15,868 bases of DNA, taken from the NCBI GenBank assembly GCA_026417715.1, contig JAOACU010000029.1, forward strand, positions 1 to 15,868. Direction: 5' to 3'. The stretch comes from Anaerolineae bacterium (GTDB lineage: Bacteria; Chloroflexota; Anaerolineae; UBA4142). The notes below the pieces were generated by a model. It was not told the origin of the DNA, searched no databases, and was given only the letters and a program-made list of their open reading frames with translations. Position 1 is the stretch's first letter. Each line of letters begins with the position of its first letter. Made by a program: the position numbers and the translations under genes. Positions 1 to 7,313 of the stretch are shown piece by piece.

Positions 1-1808
1 GCGTCTTGCGGATTCCCCTTTTTAAAATCCATCATCGAAATCTTGGGATACTCGATTGGGTCAATGCCCAGCACCGACACCGTCACTTCACCCGCGCCCT
101 TGACGGATGCCGATGGAATGTACGATTGCGCGTATCGCAATGTGCTGACCGCGCCCACACCTTCGATTGAACGAATCTTGTTCGCGAGTCCCTGGCCCGC
201 GCCGATGTCTCCTTTCCAAATCGCGACCGATGGCGGCAACAGCAAGTAATCGCTCCCCAACGATTTTTCAAACAGTTCGATGACCGTCGTCGTCAGCGAA
301 AAGAGCATTCCGCCCACACCGACGACAATCGCGATACCGATCATCGTCGCGCTCGCGGTAATCGCCGCGCGCGAGGGATGTCGCGTGAGATTGCCTTGCG
401 CGAGTTCGCCGGTGCCTTCGCGCGCGAAAATCAACGCCGTGAGCGCGCCAAACATATTCGCGAACGGACGCACAAGCGCAGGCGCGATGAGTACCAGACC
501 GACGAGGAACATCAAGCCACCGAGCGCGACGAGTTCAAAGTTGCGCGAGAGCAAACCCAGAATCGCAATCACGATCATCACCGTGCCAACGATTGTGCTA
601 ATGCGCCCAATGCGCGCGGCGGTGAGACCTACTGATGGACGCAACGCTTCGATGGGCGTGACGCGACTGGCGGTGAACGCGGGCAACAATCCTGCAAACA
701 ACGTCACCCCCACACCTAGCACAATCGAAACGATGATGAGCATCGGCTCGACGATGACGCCACCACTGAACGTGAGATTCATAAATTGCTTCATCATCGG
801 TTCGGCAAGACTCACAAAGCCCACGCCAAAGAGATAGCCGAGAACGAGACCAACACCTGTGCCGACGATACCTTGCACCAAACCCTCAGTGAGAATCAAA
901 CCGATGATGGTTGCGCGACTTGCGCCAATCGCGCGCAACATTCCAATATCGTGACGACGTTCAGCAACGATGGTGCGGAACGTGTTGAAGATGATAAAGC
1001 CGCCCATCAGCAACGTGAAAAAGCCGAACATTGCGAACATCACGTTCGCCATTTGGATTGCGCCCATAAATTCCGAGCCGCTCACCAAACCACCCAACGT
1101 ATAGTTTGCCCCAAGTTCGGTTTTGATTCGATTGACGATTGCTTCGCTCTGCGCTTTGTCCGTCGTCGTCAGATTCGCTTCAATCGTCGTGATGCGATTC
1201 GGCAAATCGAACAACTTTTGCGCTTGCGATAACGTGATGAACACTTGCTCATTGCCGATGAGCGCGCGGCTCGGCATAATGCCGACAATCGTCAACTTGA
1301 CGACGCCTTCAGTCGTTGGCACTTTGAGCGCGTCACCAAGTTTCAACTTGAGTGTGTCGGCAAGTCGTTGCGAAATCACCGCGACGTTGCCATCGCCTTG
1401 CCGCAAGAATCGTCCTTGCGTGATGGTGTAGTCGCGCAACTGCGGCGCGAGGTTCGGATCAATCCCGACGATGTTGAGTCCCATCACATCCACATTGCGC
1501 CCGTAAAAATTCGGTGGCAAGTTGATGGCGCGATCAACCACGCCTGCTGCCACACGCACGCCATTGATCGCGCGCACGCGATTGAGTACGCTCGTCGAAA
1601 ACGCTTCGCCGGTTTTGTGTGTGATCATCACATCGGTTTGCCCCGATGCCGAGAGCATACTCTTTTCGAACGCGCTCATAAACGTCGGCAAATAAATGCC
1701 CGTGCCCATAATCACCATCACGCCAATCACAATCGCGAGCGTGGTGAGGAACGAGCGGAGTTTGCGCCCCCAGAGGTAACGGGCGGCGAGTGTGAGTTGG
1801 AGATTCAT
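1..1808 (-). CDS. ABC transporter permease, FtsX/MacB type, two modules (3' end cut by window)
   Basis: Membrane permease of a MacB/LolE-like ABC transporter; at least 602 residues are visible and the frame is open at the window edge. TM1 is about residues 19-42. A MacB-like periplasmic domain follows (about 45-250), then three FtsX membrane segments (about 254-278, 300-330, 355-378). The motif RRHDIGMLRAIGAS (285-297) is typical of FtsX permeases. A second membrane stretch (405-450) and the motif NLTRHPSRAA begin a second module, with TM 484-510 and another extracytoplasmic domain cut at about 602. Two-module FtsX permeases usually have about 800 residues, so roughly 200 are missing. The ATG at 1808 has AGGAG seven bases upstream. 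The ATPase gene lies directly upstream across a 7-nt array. The substrate cannot be told; lipid, lipoprotein, peptide or drug export are all possible. Confidence 0.9.
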   Translation of the reverse strand, partial: MNLQLTLAARYLWGRKLRSFLTTLAIVIGVMVIMGTGIYLPTFMSAFEKSMLSASGQTDVMITHKTGEAFSTSVLNRVRAINGVRVAAGVVDRAINLPPNFYGRNVDVMGLNIVGIDPNLAPQLRDYTITQGRFLRQGDGNVAVISQRLADTLKLKLGDALKVPTTEGVVKLTIVGIMPSRALIGNEQVFITLSQAQKLFDLPNRITTIEANLTTTDKAQSEAIVNRIKTELGANYTLGGLVSGSEFMGAIQMANVMFAMFGFFTLLMGGFIIFNTFRTIVAERRHDIGMLRAIGASRATIIGLILTEGLVQGIVGTGVGLVLGYLFGVGFVSLAEPMMKQFMNLTFSGGVIVEPMLIIVSIVLGVGVTLFAGLLPAFTASRVTPIEALRPSVGLTAARIGRISTIVGTVMIVIAILGLLSRNFELVALGGLMFLVGLVLIAPALVRPFANMFGALTALIFAREGTGELAQGNLTRHPSRAAITASATMIGIAIVVGVGGMLFSLTTTVIELFEKSLGSDYLLLPPSVAIWKGDIGAGQGLANKIRSIEGVGAVSTLRYAQSYIPSASVKGAGEVTVSVLGIDPIEYPKISMMDFKKGNPQD

Positions 1809-1819
1809 AGCACTCCTGA

Positions 1820-1897
1820 TTTTTGATTTAAGATTTATGATTTAAGCCGAACTCTCAAATCCTAAATCCTAAATCATAAATCCTAAATCTTAAATTC
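1820..1897. repeat. Inverted heptamer array between ABC ATPase and permease
   Basis: AT-rich 7-nt units. One arm (about 1824-1845) has units of the type GATTTAA/GATTTAT. The opposite arm (about 1857-1897) repeats TCCTAAA with variants TCATAAA and TCTTAAA. The arms are reverse complements with few mismatches, so the transcript can fold into a long AU-rich hairpin that ends just before the permease ribosome-binding site. The array runs right up to the ATPase stop codon at 1898-1900. Confidence 0.85.
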
Positions 1898-2638
1898 CTA
1901 CGCGATCGCTTTCATCATCCGCGAAGCCGATTCTGCATTCTCGGCGCGTGACAATTCCAACTGCGTTTCGTTCACAATCGTTCCGTCTTTGAGGAAAACG
2001 ATGCGGTCGGCGTACGCGGCGATGCGCGGGTCGTGTGTCACCATCAACACCGCGCGCCCCCACTCTTTGGCGACTTGTTGCAACAGCGCGGCGATTTCGT
2101 CGGACGATTTTGTGTCGAGATTGCCGGTCGGTTCGTCCGCAAGCACAAGGACAGGTTCAGAGATGAGCGCGCGCGCGATCGCCACACGTTGCTGTTGCCC
2201 TGCCGAAAGTTGATCGGGACGACTGTGCAAGCGCGCGCCCAAACCTACTTTGGTCAGCCACTCGATTGCTTTTTGCTTTGCCTGCGCGGCATTGACCCCA
2301 TCGAGCAAAAGTGGTAGCGCGGCATTTTCAATCGAGGTCAGCATCGGAATCAGATTGAAGAATTGAAAGACAAAACCGATTTTGCGACGACGTAATTTAG
2401 AGAGTTCATCATCGGATAACTTGTTGAGTTCTTGCCCATCAATGCGCACGCGTCCTTCGGTCGGACGATCCAAGCCGCCGATGAGATGCAACAACGTGGA
2501 CTTGCCACAGCCGCTGGGTCCCATCACCGCGACGAACTCGCTCGGTTCGACGCGCAAGTTTACACGATTGAGCGCAACAACCGCCGTTTCGCCACTGCCA
2601 TAAATTTTGGTGAGATTTTCAGTTTGCACGAGAGACAT
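1898..2638 (-). CDS. ABC transporter ATP-binding protein (MacB/LolD family)
   Basis: Cytoplasmic ATPase, 246 residues, that powers the FtsX-type permease encoded next. All nucleotide-binding motifs are present: Walker A GPSGCGKST (40-48), Q-loop Gln92 in FQFFNLIP, signature LSAGQQQR (144-151; canonical LSGGQ with Gly to Ala), Walker B VLVLADEP with Glu169, D-loop NLD, and switch His202 in MVTHD. The insertion before the signature is short, as in LolD/MacB. The chosen ATG at 2638 has AGGAG at good spacing and begins MSLVQTENLTKIYG, where the domain starts. An upstream in-frame ATG at 2782 would add 48 residues encoded by a heptamer array and the end of padR, so it is rejected. It lies between padR (76 bases upstream) and the permease (89 bases downstream), all on one strand. 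Confidence 0.95.
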   Translation of the reverse strand: MSLVQTENLTKIYGSGETAVVALNRVNLRVEPSEFVAVMGPSGCGKSTLLHLIGGLDRPTEGRVRIDGQELNKLSDDELSKLRRRKIGFVFQFFNLIPMLTSIENAALPLLLDGVNAAQAKQKAIEWLTKVGLGARLHSRPDQLSAGQQQRVAIARALISEPVLVLADEPTGNLDTKSSDEIAALLQQVAKEWGRAVLMVTHDPRIAAYADRIVFLKDGTIVNETQLELSRAENAESASRMMKAIA

Positions 2639-2649
2639 CGTTTCTCCTG

Positions 2650-2720
2650 ATTTTAGATTTGAGATTGCAGATTGCAGATTTTGTCTTTCAATCTGCAATC
2701 TAAAATCTGCAATCTTAAAT
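2650..2720. repeat. Inverted heptamer array between padR and ABC ATPase
   Basis: Arm one (about 2650-2681) repeats GATTGCA and related units. Arm two (about 2689-2720) repeats the complement, CAATCTG. A short T-rich loop separates them. The array overlaps the end of padR, whose TAA stop (2715-2717) lies inside the second arm. It ends about ten bases before the ATPase start, leaving AGGAGA intact. Confidence 0.85.
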
Positions 2721-3296
2721 TCGCTTGGGTCTGCCGCGCGGTTTGCTTTCGGGTTCGGGAAGGGGTTGTTTGCGAATGTCATCGAGGCGCGCTTCGGTGA
2801 TGTCGAGCCAACGCAAATCGGCTTCCAGATGCATCACGGCTTTGTCCAACAACAACATCTTGGCGAGTTCGCGGCGCGGGTTGGCGCGCGCGCGTTGCGT
2901 GGTGATCGCGTGCAACTGCTGGTAGAGATAGTTGCGCTGTGTGTTGATCAGTTTGTACGGATCGGCAAAACCCGAAACGAGCGCGATCATCAGTTTGATG
3001 AAAAACTCGTCGCGCTGATGTTCGCGCGCACAACCACAGGTGAACCACTCGCGCAAGAATTTGCGTCCGGCGGGAGTGATCGCGTAGATGCGCTTTTCGG
3101 GTCCCGCGTCTTGCTCCACCCCTTCGGGCGCGACCAAGCCATCGCGCTCGAGTCGCGCGAGCGTGGTGTAGATTTGCGCGGGCTTGACCTCCCACAGTTC
3201 TTCACCGCCGATGACGGCTTGAAACGCGGCGCGTAATTCGTAGCCGTGACGCGGCTTTTGTGCCAACAGTCCCAATACCGCGTGGCGAACGGACAT
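2715..3296 (-). CDS. PadR-family transcriptional regulator
   Basis: DNA-binding regulator of 193 residues. The N-terminal winged helix matches PadR: SVRHAVLGLLAQKPRHGYEL (2-21), then KPAQIYTTLARLERDGLV (38-55) and a wing with KRIYAITPAGR (68-78). The C-terminal half (about 95-175) is helical, like the Vir_act_alpha_C dimerization domain. Two additions stand out: Cys87-Gly-Cys89, and a basic tail KPRGRPKRI (185-193) that contains the RGRP core of an AT-hook. The start at 3296 was chosen because the PadR domain begins there; GAGGG lies just upstream. The in-frame start at 3353 falls inside the -35 box of the gene's own promoter. PadR genes next to ABC genes usually repress them in response to the exported compound. 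Here the regulator leads the operon and probably controls itself as well. Confidence 0.93.
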   Translation of the reverse strand: MSVRHAVLGLLAQKPRHGYELRAAFQAVIGGEELWEVKPAQIYTTLARLERDGLVAPEGVEQDAGPEKRIYAITPAGRKFLREWFTCGCAREHQRDEFFIKLMIALVSGFADPYKLINTQRNYLYQQLHAITTQRARANPRRELAKMLLLDKAVMHLEADLRWLDITEARLDDIRKQPLPEPESKPRGRPKRI

Positions 3297-3323
3297 AGAC
3301 CCTCGATGTTTGGATTCACAGAA

Positions 3324-3346
3324 AACTATATAACGAGTTACTAGTT
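3324..3346. promoter_or_regulatory. Candidate PadR operator inside the promoter
   Basis: An imperfect palindrome lies between the -10 and -35 boxes. The inner arms are TAAC (3331-3334) and GTTA (3337-3340), and the outer arms are AACTA (3324-3328) and TAGTT (3342-3346). The placement would let a dimer block polymerase, which fits autoregulation by the PadR protein. The arms are slightly asymmetric and no binding data exist, so this is an inference. Confidence 0.4.
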
Positions 3347-3353
3347 TTGTCAA
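3325..3353 (-). promoter_or_regulatory. sigma70-type promoter for the padR-ABC operon
   Basis: On the minus strand TTGACA (3348-3353) is followed after exactly 17 bases by TATAGT (3325-3330). This is a near-consensus promoter with transcription starting near 3318, about 20 bases before the padR start. Confidence 0.78.
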
Positions 3354-3365
3354 AACGGCAAGCGC

Positions 3366-3394
3366 TTGAACATTTCTTCAAAGTATGGTATCAT
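3366..3394 (+). promoter_or_regulatory. sigma70-type promoter for the LysM/YkuD gene
   Basis: TTGAAC (3366-3371), 17 bases, then TATCAT (3389-3394). The predicted start near 3401 gives a 5' leader of about 65 bases. It is divergent from the padR promoter, with the two -35 boxes only 12 bases apart, so the two may influence each other. Confidence 0.6.
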
Positions 3395-3465
3395 AAGTCA
3401 CATAAGACCGCTATCGCGTCGAACGCACGTGGATTTCGTAGCGTCGGCGACTTGGGAGGATGACG

Positions 3466-4308
3466 ATGATACGCGCCAAGCATCTCATAACGATTGTCCT
3501 TTTGCTGGTAGTGGCAAGTTTGTTCACATCGAACGCGCGCGCGGCAACACCTAGCATCGTGATTGTGCGTTGGGGCGATACGTTGGCGAGTATCGCTGCG
3601 CGCACGGGTACGACTGTGCAAGCCCTGATGCGTGTGAACAATTTGCCGAATGCGAATTTCATCTACGCGGGACAACGCCTGATCATTCCTGCGTCAGCAA
3701 GTAGCAGTGCTTTCGGAGCGACCTACAACGGCGCGGTGTACACCGTCGTTGCGGGTGACACGCTGGCAACGATTGCCGCGAAATTCGGCACCACGCCGAG
3801 CGAGATTATGCGCGTCAACGGTCTCTACAATCCCGATTTTGTTTACATCGGGCAACGTTTGCGCATCCCCGGGCGCAGTGCGTTGCCCGCCCCGCAACCA
3901 CCGAGCGCGCCTGCACCACTCCCCGCGCTCAACCCCGCGCGCGTTGCGCCCACGACCGGCAAGTGGATTGACATTGACTTGAGCGAACAACGCATCACCG
4001 CGTACGAAAACACCACACCACTCAAATCCGTTCTCGTCTCGACGGGCTTGGCATGGACACCCACGCCGGTTGGACGATTCGCGATTTACGTCAAAATTCC
4101 TTCGCAAGCGATGAGCGGACCGGGTTACTATCTCCCCAACGTGCCTTGGGTGATGTATTTCACCGGTTCGTATGGCATTCACGGTACGTACTGGCATCAC
4201 AACTTTGGTCGTCCGATGAGTCGCGGTTGCGTGAATCTCACGATTGCCGATGCCAAGTGGTTTTACGATTGGGCAGAGATTGGAACGCCGGTGATTGTGC
4301 ATCCATAG
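3466..4308 (+). CDS. Secreted LysM-LysM-YkuD L,D-transpeptidase
   Basis: Predicted cell-wall enzyme of 280 residues. A signal peptide (1-26, ending SNARA|AT) precedes two LysM peptidoglycan-binding repeats: about 31-75 (VRWGDTLASIAARTG, YAGQRLIIP) and 91-135 (VVAGDTLATIAAKFG, YIGQRLRIP). A Pro/Ala-rich linker (139-163) leads to a YkuD domain (167-279). The catalytic region has His239 in GIHGTYW and Cys255 in MSRGCVNL; the usual SHGC is SRGC here, with the nucleophile kept. L,D-transpeptidases make 3-3 cross-links or attach proteins to peptidoglycan through this cysteine. An ATG also occurs at 3460 but touches the GGGAGG ribosome-binding site; the one at 3466 has six bases of spacing and is preferred. 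The gene stands alone, divergent from padR. Confidence 0.93.
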   Translation: MIRAKHLITIVLLLVVASLFTSNARAATPSIVIVRWGDTLASIAARTGTTVQALMRVNNLPNANFIYAGQRLIIPASASSSAFGATYNGAVYTVVAGDTLATIAAKFGTTPSEIMRVNGLYNPDFVYIGQRLRIPGRSALPAPQPPSAPAPLPALNPARVAPTTGKWIDIDLSEQRITAYENTTPLKSVLVSTGLAWTPTPVGRFAIYVKIPSQAMSGPGYYLPNVPWVMYFTGSYGIHGTYWHHNFGRPMSRGCVNLTIADAKWFYDWAEIGTPVIVHP

Positions 4309-4395
4309 TGACGATGAGCAAGCCCGTTCGTTTACTCGCTCACCTCACGCAGATACCAGAAAATTCGGTGTGATATGTAGGACAAGTTTGCAAAT

Positions 4396-4550
4396 GGTAG
4401 TGATCAAAAAGTAATGCTGAGGGTGTCATTCTGAGGCGCACTTTACACGGTGCTGAGCGAAACCGAAGCAAGAATCTCTCAAAGGACTATGCGAGAAGCT
4501 TCGCTCAGCGTGACACATTGCCTTACCAGCATTACTTTTGTAACACCACC
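4396..4550 (+). mobile_element. MITE-like element, copy 1
   Basis: Non-coding element of about 155 bp with imperfect 25-bp terminal inverted repeats. The left end starts GGTAGTG and runs into AAAAGTAATGCTG; the right end is CAGCATTACTTTT followed by CACCACC. The interior has GTCATTCTGAGGCGC, AGAATCTCTCAAAGG and CTCAGCGTGACACATTGCC, all shared with the second copy at 9189-9353 in the opposite orientation. It encodes no transposase. No clear target duplication flanks this copy, so it may be older. It lies between the convergent YkuD and exonuclease genes. Confidence 0.8.
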
Positions 4551-4584
4551 AAAAATCACAAGGGGCGAATGATCATCGCCCCTT
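4551..4584 (-). terminator. Intrinsic terminator after the exonuclease gene
   Basis: A 9-bp GC-rich stem, AAGGGGCGA (4560-4568) with TCGCCCCTT (4576-4584), has a 7-base loop. On the minus strand it is followed by GTG and five T (complement of 4551-4555). It begins two bases after the exonuclease stop codon. The same hairpin could also slow transcription coming from the YkuD side. Confidence 0.7.
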
Positions 4585-4586
4585 GA

Positions 4587-5120
4587 TCATTTCCACCGCA
4601 CGGCGACTCGTTGCGGACGTCCCATTCGGTCGGGATACAGCACATAGCCGTTGTCGCGTCCAAACTCGAACAACTGCTTGGTAATCGCTACATCGTCGCG
4701 ACAATAGGCGATGAGTTGATCGAGTTTGCCTTCGCGAAACCACCGCACCGCCAACAAGCCATCCGCCGATTTTTGCACCCCCAGCGTCACCGATGCGAGC
4801 GCATCCAGCCCCACGCGAAAACCCAGTTTGTTGTACAATTCTTCCAACAAGTCAAGTGTGTTCAAATCGCTCAAACGTTCCGACGTGTATGCCTTGAGCA
4901 CCTGATAATCAAAGTTGAACAGATTGAAACCGATGACGCGATCCGCCGCCTTCAAATCAGCGATGAGCGCGCTCACGTCCTTCTCGGTGTACGCTTTGAA
5001 TTCGTTGGTCGCCGTCGAAAACGTGACCGCCACTGAGACACGCAGTAGGCGAAGGTTCTCACGACCACCAACATCGTGAAATGCTTTTTGCGTTTCCAGA
5101 TCGAAGAAAATATCGTTCAT
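4587..5120 (-). CDS. DEDDy-type 3'-5' exonuclease, RNase H-like fold (YprB-like)
   Basis: Predicted metal-dependent nuclease of 177 residues. Exo I is FFDLET with Asp7 and Glu9. Exo II is GFNLFNFDYQVL with Asn66 and Asp71. Exo III is YCRDDVAIT, where Tyr139 and Asp143 form the YxxxD signature of the DEDDy group. Length and pattern fit the stand-alone RNase_H_2/YprB-like domain and not full DNA polymerase proofreading subunits. Two metal ions bound by these acids would cleave nucleotides from a 3' end; DNA or RNA as substrate cannot be decided. It is the last gene of the minus-strand cluster. An 8-nt repeat array separates it from the transporter gene, and an intrinsic terminator follows directly. 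Confidence 0.85.
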   Translation of the reverse strand: MNDIFFDLETQKAFHDVGGRENLRLLRVSVAVTFSTATNEFKAYTEKDVSALIADLKAADRVIGFNLFNFDYQVLKAYTSERLSDLNTLDLLEELYNKLGFRVGLDALASVTLGVQKSADGLLAVRWFREGKLDQLIAYCRDDVAITKQLFEFGRDNGYVLYPDRMGRPQRVAVRWK

Positions 5121-5129
5121 TCAAAATCC

Positions 5130-5241
5130 TTGGTTCGTTAGTTCGTTATATCGTTAGTTCGTTAGTTCGTTGGTTCGTTTAACGATGTAACGATGTAACG
5201 ATGCAACTATCCAACGATGTAACTATCCAACGATGCAACTA
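5130..5241. repeat. Octamer array between AEC transporter and exonuclease
   Basis: The left part (about 5131-5170) repeats GTTAGTTC/GTTGGTTC. The right part (about 5171-5241) repeats TAACGATG and CAACTATC/CAACGATG. The parts are partly complementary through their CGTTA and TAACG cores. Units are 8 nt here, unlike the 7-nt arrays elsewhere. The AEC stop codon (5239-5241) lies in the last unit, so the array supplies the end of that gene. Confidence 0.82.
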
Positions 5242-6150
5242 TTTCAAAATCCCCAACAACACCGTCAACGTTACGAGACTCCCCAACGTTGACGCAAAGA
5301 CGATGCCCGTGACGAGTTTGGGACGCGCGTCGAATTCCACCGCAACGATGGTTGCCATCACGGCGGTTGGCATTGACGCTTGGGTGATGCAGACCGCGCG
5401 CGTTACACCTTCCAAGCCCATCAGCGTTGCAAGTGGAAACGCCATCAACGGCACCAGAACGAGTTTGGCAACCGTCGCCGTTGCAATCACTGCGCGATCA
5501 TTTCCGATCTGTGTGCGCGCCATCTCGATACCCAGAATGACAAGCATCGTGGGCACTGCCGCGCCTGCCGCCAAATCCACCGATTTGAGAATCGGTTCGG
5601 GAAGCGGAATGCGCGCCAAGTTGAACATCAATCCCAACGCCGCGCCGTACACCAGTGGCATCTTGAGCGTGTTGATGAACGCGTCGCGCGCGCTCGCTTT
5701 GCCGCGTGCCGCAACAAAGATGCCTAGCGTCTGGATGAGAATCGAGTTGATGGTAAAGTAGAACGCCGCGCGCGCCAGCCCTTCTTCGCCAAACGCGAAC
5801 AGCATCAGTGGCAAGCCATAATTGCCCGCGTTGACAAAGAGACATCCTAGCATAAACGCGCTTGTCGTCAGCCGATCGTAGCGTAGCGCGCGCGTCAGCA
5901 ACCGACACACCACCAGCATCAGCGCGGCAATCAGCACGACGAATACCGCAATCGAAGCGTACTCGCTACTCAACTTGGCTTTGTACGTCAGCGAGAAAAC
6001 GAGCGTGGGAGTAAAAAAATACAGCATCGTGCGCGCGAGGGGCCGCGCTTCGACACCAAGTTTCTTGGCGAGGATAAACCCAACAGCGGCGATGAGCACA
6101 ATCGGCAAGATGATGTTGACGAAGATGGATGCAAGGTTGGCGAGGTTCAT
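5239..6150 (-). CDS. AEC-family (auxin efflux carrier-like) membrane transporter
   Basis: Integral membrane protein of 303 residues with about ten hydrophobic segments in two sets of five, as in the Mem_trans/AEC family. The motif VNAGNYGLPLMLFAFGEEG (about 106-124) matches the conserved Asn-Gly-Leu-Pro loop. A second loop with ITQASMPTAVMATIVAVEF (about 255-273) matches the broken helix of the C-terminal half. AEC members carry organic acids such as malate or malonate; the substrate cannot be told here. No clear ribosome-binding site precedes the ATG at 6150: the upstream bases come from an octamer array and read ACCCAACCCT. Translation may therefore depend on the upstream HEAT-repeat gene. 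The stop codon is formed by the downstream array. Confidence 0.9.
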   Translation of the reverse strand: MNLANLASIFVNIILPIVLIAAVGFILAKKLGVEARPLARTMLYFFTPTLVFSLTYKAKLSSEYASIAVFVVLIAALMLVVCRLLTRALRYDRLTTSAFMLGCLFVNAGNYGLPLMLFAFGEEGLARAAFYFTINSILIQTLGIFVAARGKASARDAFINTLKMPLVYGAALGLMFNLARIPLPEPILKSVDLAAGAAVPTMLVILGIEMARTQIGNDRAVIATATVAKLVLVPLMAFPLATLMGLEGVTRAVCITQASMPTAVMATIVAVEFDARPKLVTGIVFASTLGSLVTLTVLLGILK

Positions 6151-6151
6151 A

Positions 6152-6224
6152 GGGTTGGGTAATTAGGTGATTAGGTGATTGGGTGATTGGGTGATTCGGT
6201 GATTGGGTGATTGCAGGGTGATTA
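6152..6224. repeat. Single-arm octamer array between HEAT gene and AEC gene
   Basis: About eight direct copies of GTGATTGG and variants (GTGATTAG, GTGATTCG). Unlike most arrays in the window it has only one arm and no complementary partner. It fills the whole gap between the genes, from just before the AEC start to the HEAT gene stop codon (6222-6224), and leaves no obvious ribosome-binding site for the AEC gene. Confidence 0.85.
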
Positions 6225-7178
6225 TTTTTCGTCCAGAGGGATATCCAAGAGTAGGAACTCGGACTCTTCGTTGAATTCCAATTCTTGCAACGCATCGGAC
6301 GCGAGCGCGCTCAAGAATTCGTCCTCCGAGGCGGCGGCGCGTTGCAAGGCGCGTTTGGCTAACTTGCCACCGACCTGACCGAGCGCGGTAATCGCCGCGC
6401 CTTGCACCTCGCGGTCAGGATCGTCGAGCAACTGGACGAGTGTCGCGGTTGCCGCGCGATTTTCCAACTCGCCCGTCGCGCGCGCGGCTTCAAAGCGCAT
6501 TCGCGGATCGGGCGATTCCAACTCGCGCGCAACAATGTCGCGCCAATAGTGATCCGCGCTGCGTCCCATTGCGGCGATCGCGCTCGCGCGCATCTGTGGC
6601 GCGGCGTCGTCGTACGCCGTCGCAATCACCTGGCGCACCACCTCATCGCTCCAGTATGCCACTGCTTCGAGCGCGCGACAACGCACGGTGAGATCTTCGT
6701 CTAGATTACGGATGATGGCAAGGAGAGTTTCGCCCAGTGTATCCGCCGATGTGCTCGTCAAGCGTCCGTACTCGGCGAGGAGCAAGAATCGTCCAACCGC
6801 ATCTGCTGCCGCCGCGCGTACGCTCGCATCGGGGTCTTGGCGCAACAGCGCGAGAAACGGCTTGACCAGCGCGGCGTCTTCGTCCTCCCACAACCCTTCG
6901 ATGCCATTCACGCGCACTTGGGCATCGGGATCGTTCAAGAGATGACGAAAGAGCGCGTTGAAATCCACCTCAAAATGTTGCTCGGCGAGTTCGACCATCT
7001 GTTGCGCGGCGCGACGCCGTTGTTCGACCGGCAACGTATCCCACACGCGTGCGAACTCGCTGGCTTGCGCCCGACTTGCGCCCGAAAGCGCCCACAACAC
7101 TTCTGCCCGCAACGAGTCGTCATCCTGCAAGTGGGCAAGGGCTTGTTCAAAGTTCCACACTATTCGTTGGCGAACCAT
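6222..7178 (-). CDS. HEAT-repeat protein
   Basis: Soluble protein of 318 residues made mostly of HEAT/PBS-lyase-like helical repeats. Repeat units are visible near residues 83 (DPDAQVRVNGIEGL), 115 (DPDASVRAAAADAVGR), 159 (LDEDLTVRCRALEAV), 190, 224 and 254 (DPDREVQGAAITALGQVGG). The C-terminus is acidic (about 299-318). Such proteins are scaffolds or bind protein partners; no catalytic motif is seen and no specific role can be given. The start at 7178 has AGGAG upstream and lies after an extended -10 promoter. The in-frame ATG at 7202 overlaps that -10 box and a more distant one at 7511 lies inside the kinase gene, so both are rejected. It leads the minus-strand cluster with the transporter and exonuclease. 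Confidence 0.85.
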   Translation of the reverse strand: MVRQRIVWNFEQALAHLQDDDSLRAEVLWALSGASRAQASEFARVWDTLPVEQRRRAAQQMVELAEQHFEVDFNALFRHLLNDPDAQVRVNGIEGLWEDEDAALVKPFLALLRQDPDASVRAAAADAVGRFLLLAEYGRLTSTSADTLGETLLAIIRNLDEDLTVRCRALEAVAYWSDEVVRQVIATAYDDAAPQMRASAIAAMGRSADHYWRDIVARELESPDPRMRFEAARATGELENRAATATLVQLLDDPDREVQGAAITALGQVGGKLAKRALQRAAASEDEFLSALASDALQELEFNEESEFLLLDIPLDEK

Positions 7179-7200
7179 CGTACTCTCAACTCCTACACTC

Positions 7201-7209
7201 ATTATACCA
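7201..7209 (-). promoter_or_regulatory. Extended -10 promoter for the HEAT-AEC-exonuclease cluster
   Basis: On the minus strand TGG-TATAAT (7209 down to 7201) is a perfect -10 hexamer with the TGn extension. No good -35 box is present, which is usual for extended -10 promoters. The predicted start near 7194 leaves a short leader carrying AGGAG before the ATG at 7178. Confidence 0.6.
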
Positions 7210-7247
7210 CAAGATGCGCGGAGGTAATAATGTGAGTTGTTACCCAC

Positions 7248-7276
7248 TTGACCTCGGCGCGTTCTAAAGATACAAT
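7248..7276 (+). promoter_or_regulatory. sigma70-type promoter for the two-component operon
   Basis: TTGACC (7248-7253), 17 bases, TACAAT (7271-7276). Transcription would begin near 7283, about 31 bases before the kinase ATG, which has GAGGTG five bases upstream. Confidence 0.7.
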
Positions 7277-7313
7277 GTATTTGCTCGACCTGTTCCCTTG
7301 ACGAGGTGTACCG

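Noticed and set aside
280..1826. Several plus-strand open frames opposite the ABC permease
   Set aside because: They are shadows of the long minus-strand permease frame, which has clear FtsX motifs and a ribosome-binding site; their protein sequences show no recognizable fold.
2639..2782. N-terminal extension of the ABC ATPase
   Set aside because: The extra 48 residues are encoded by the heptamer array and the end of padR; the internal ATG has a proper ribosome-binding site and matches the family start.
5966..6295. Frame with repeated ITQSPNHP residues
   Set aside because: It is a translation of the octamer array plus an alternative frame of the AEC gene; not a gene.
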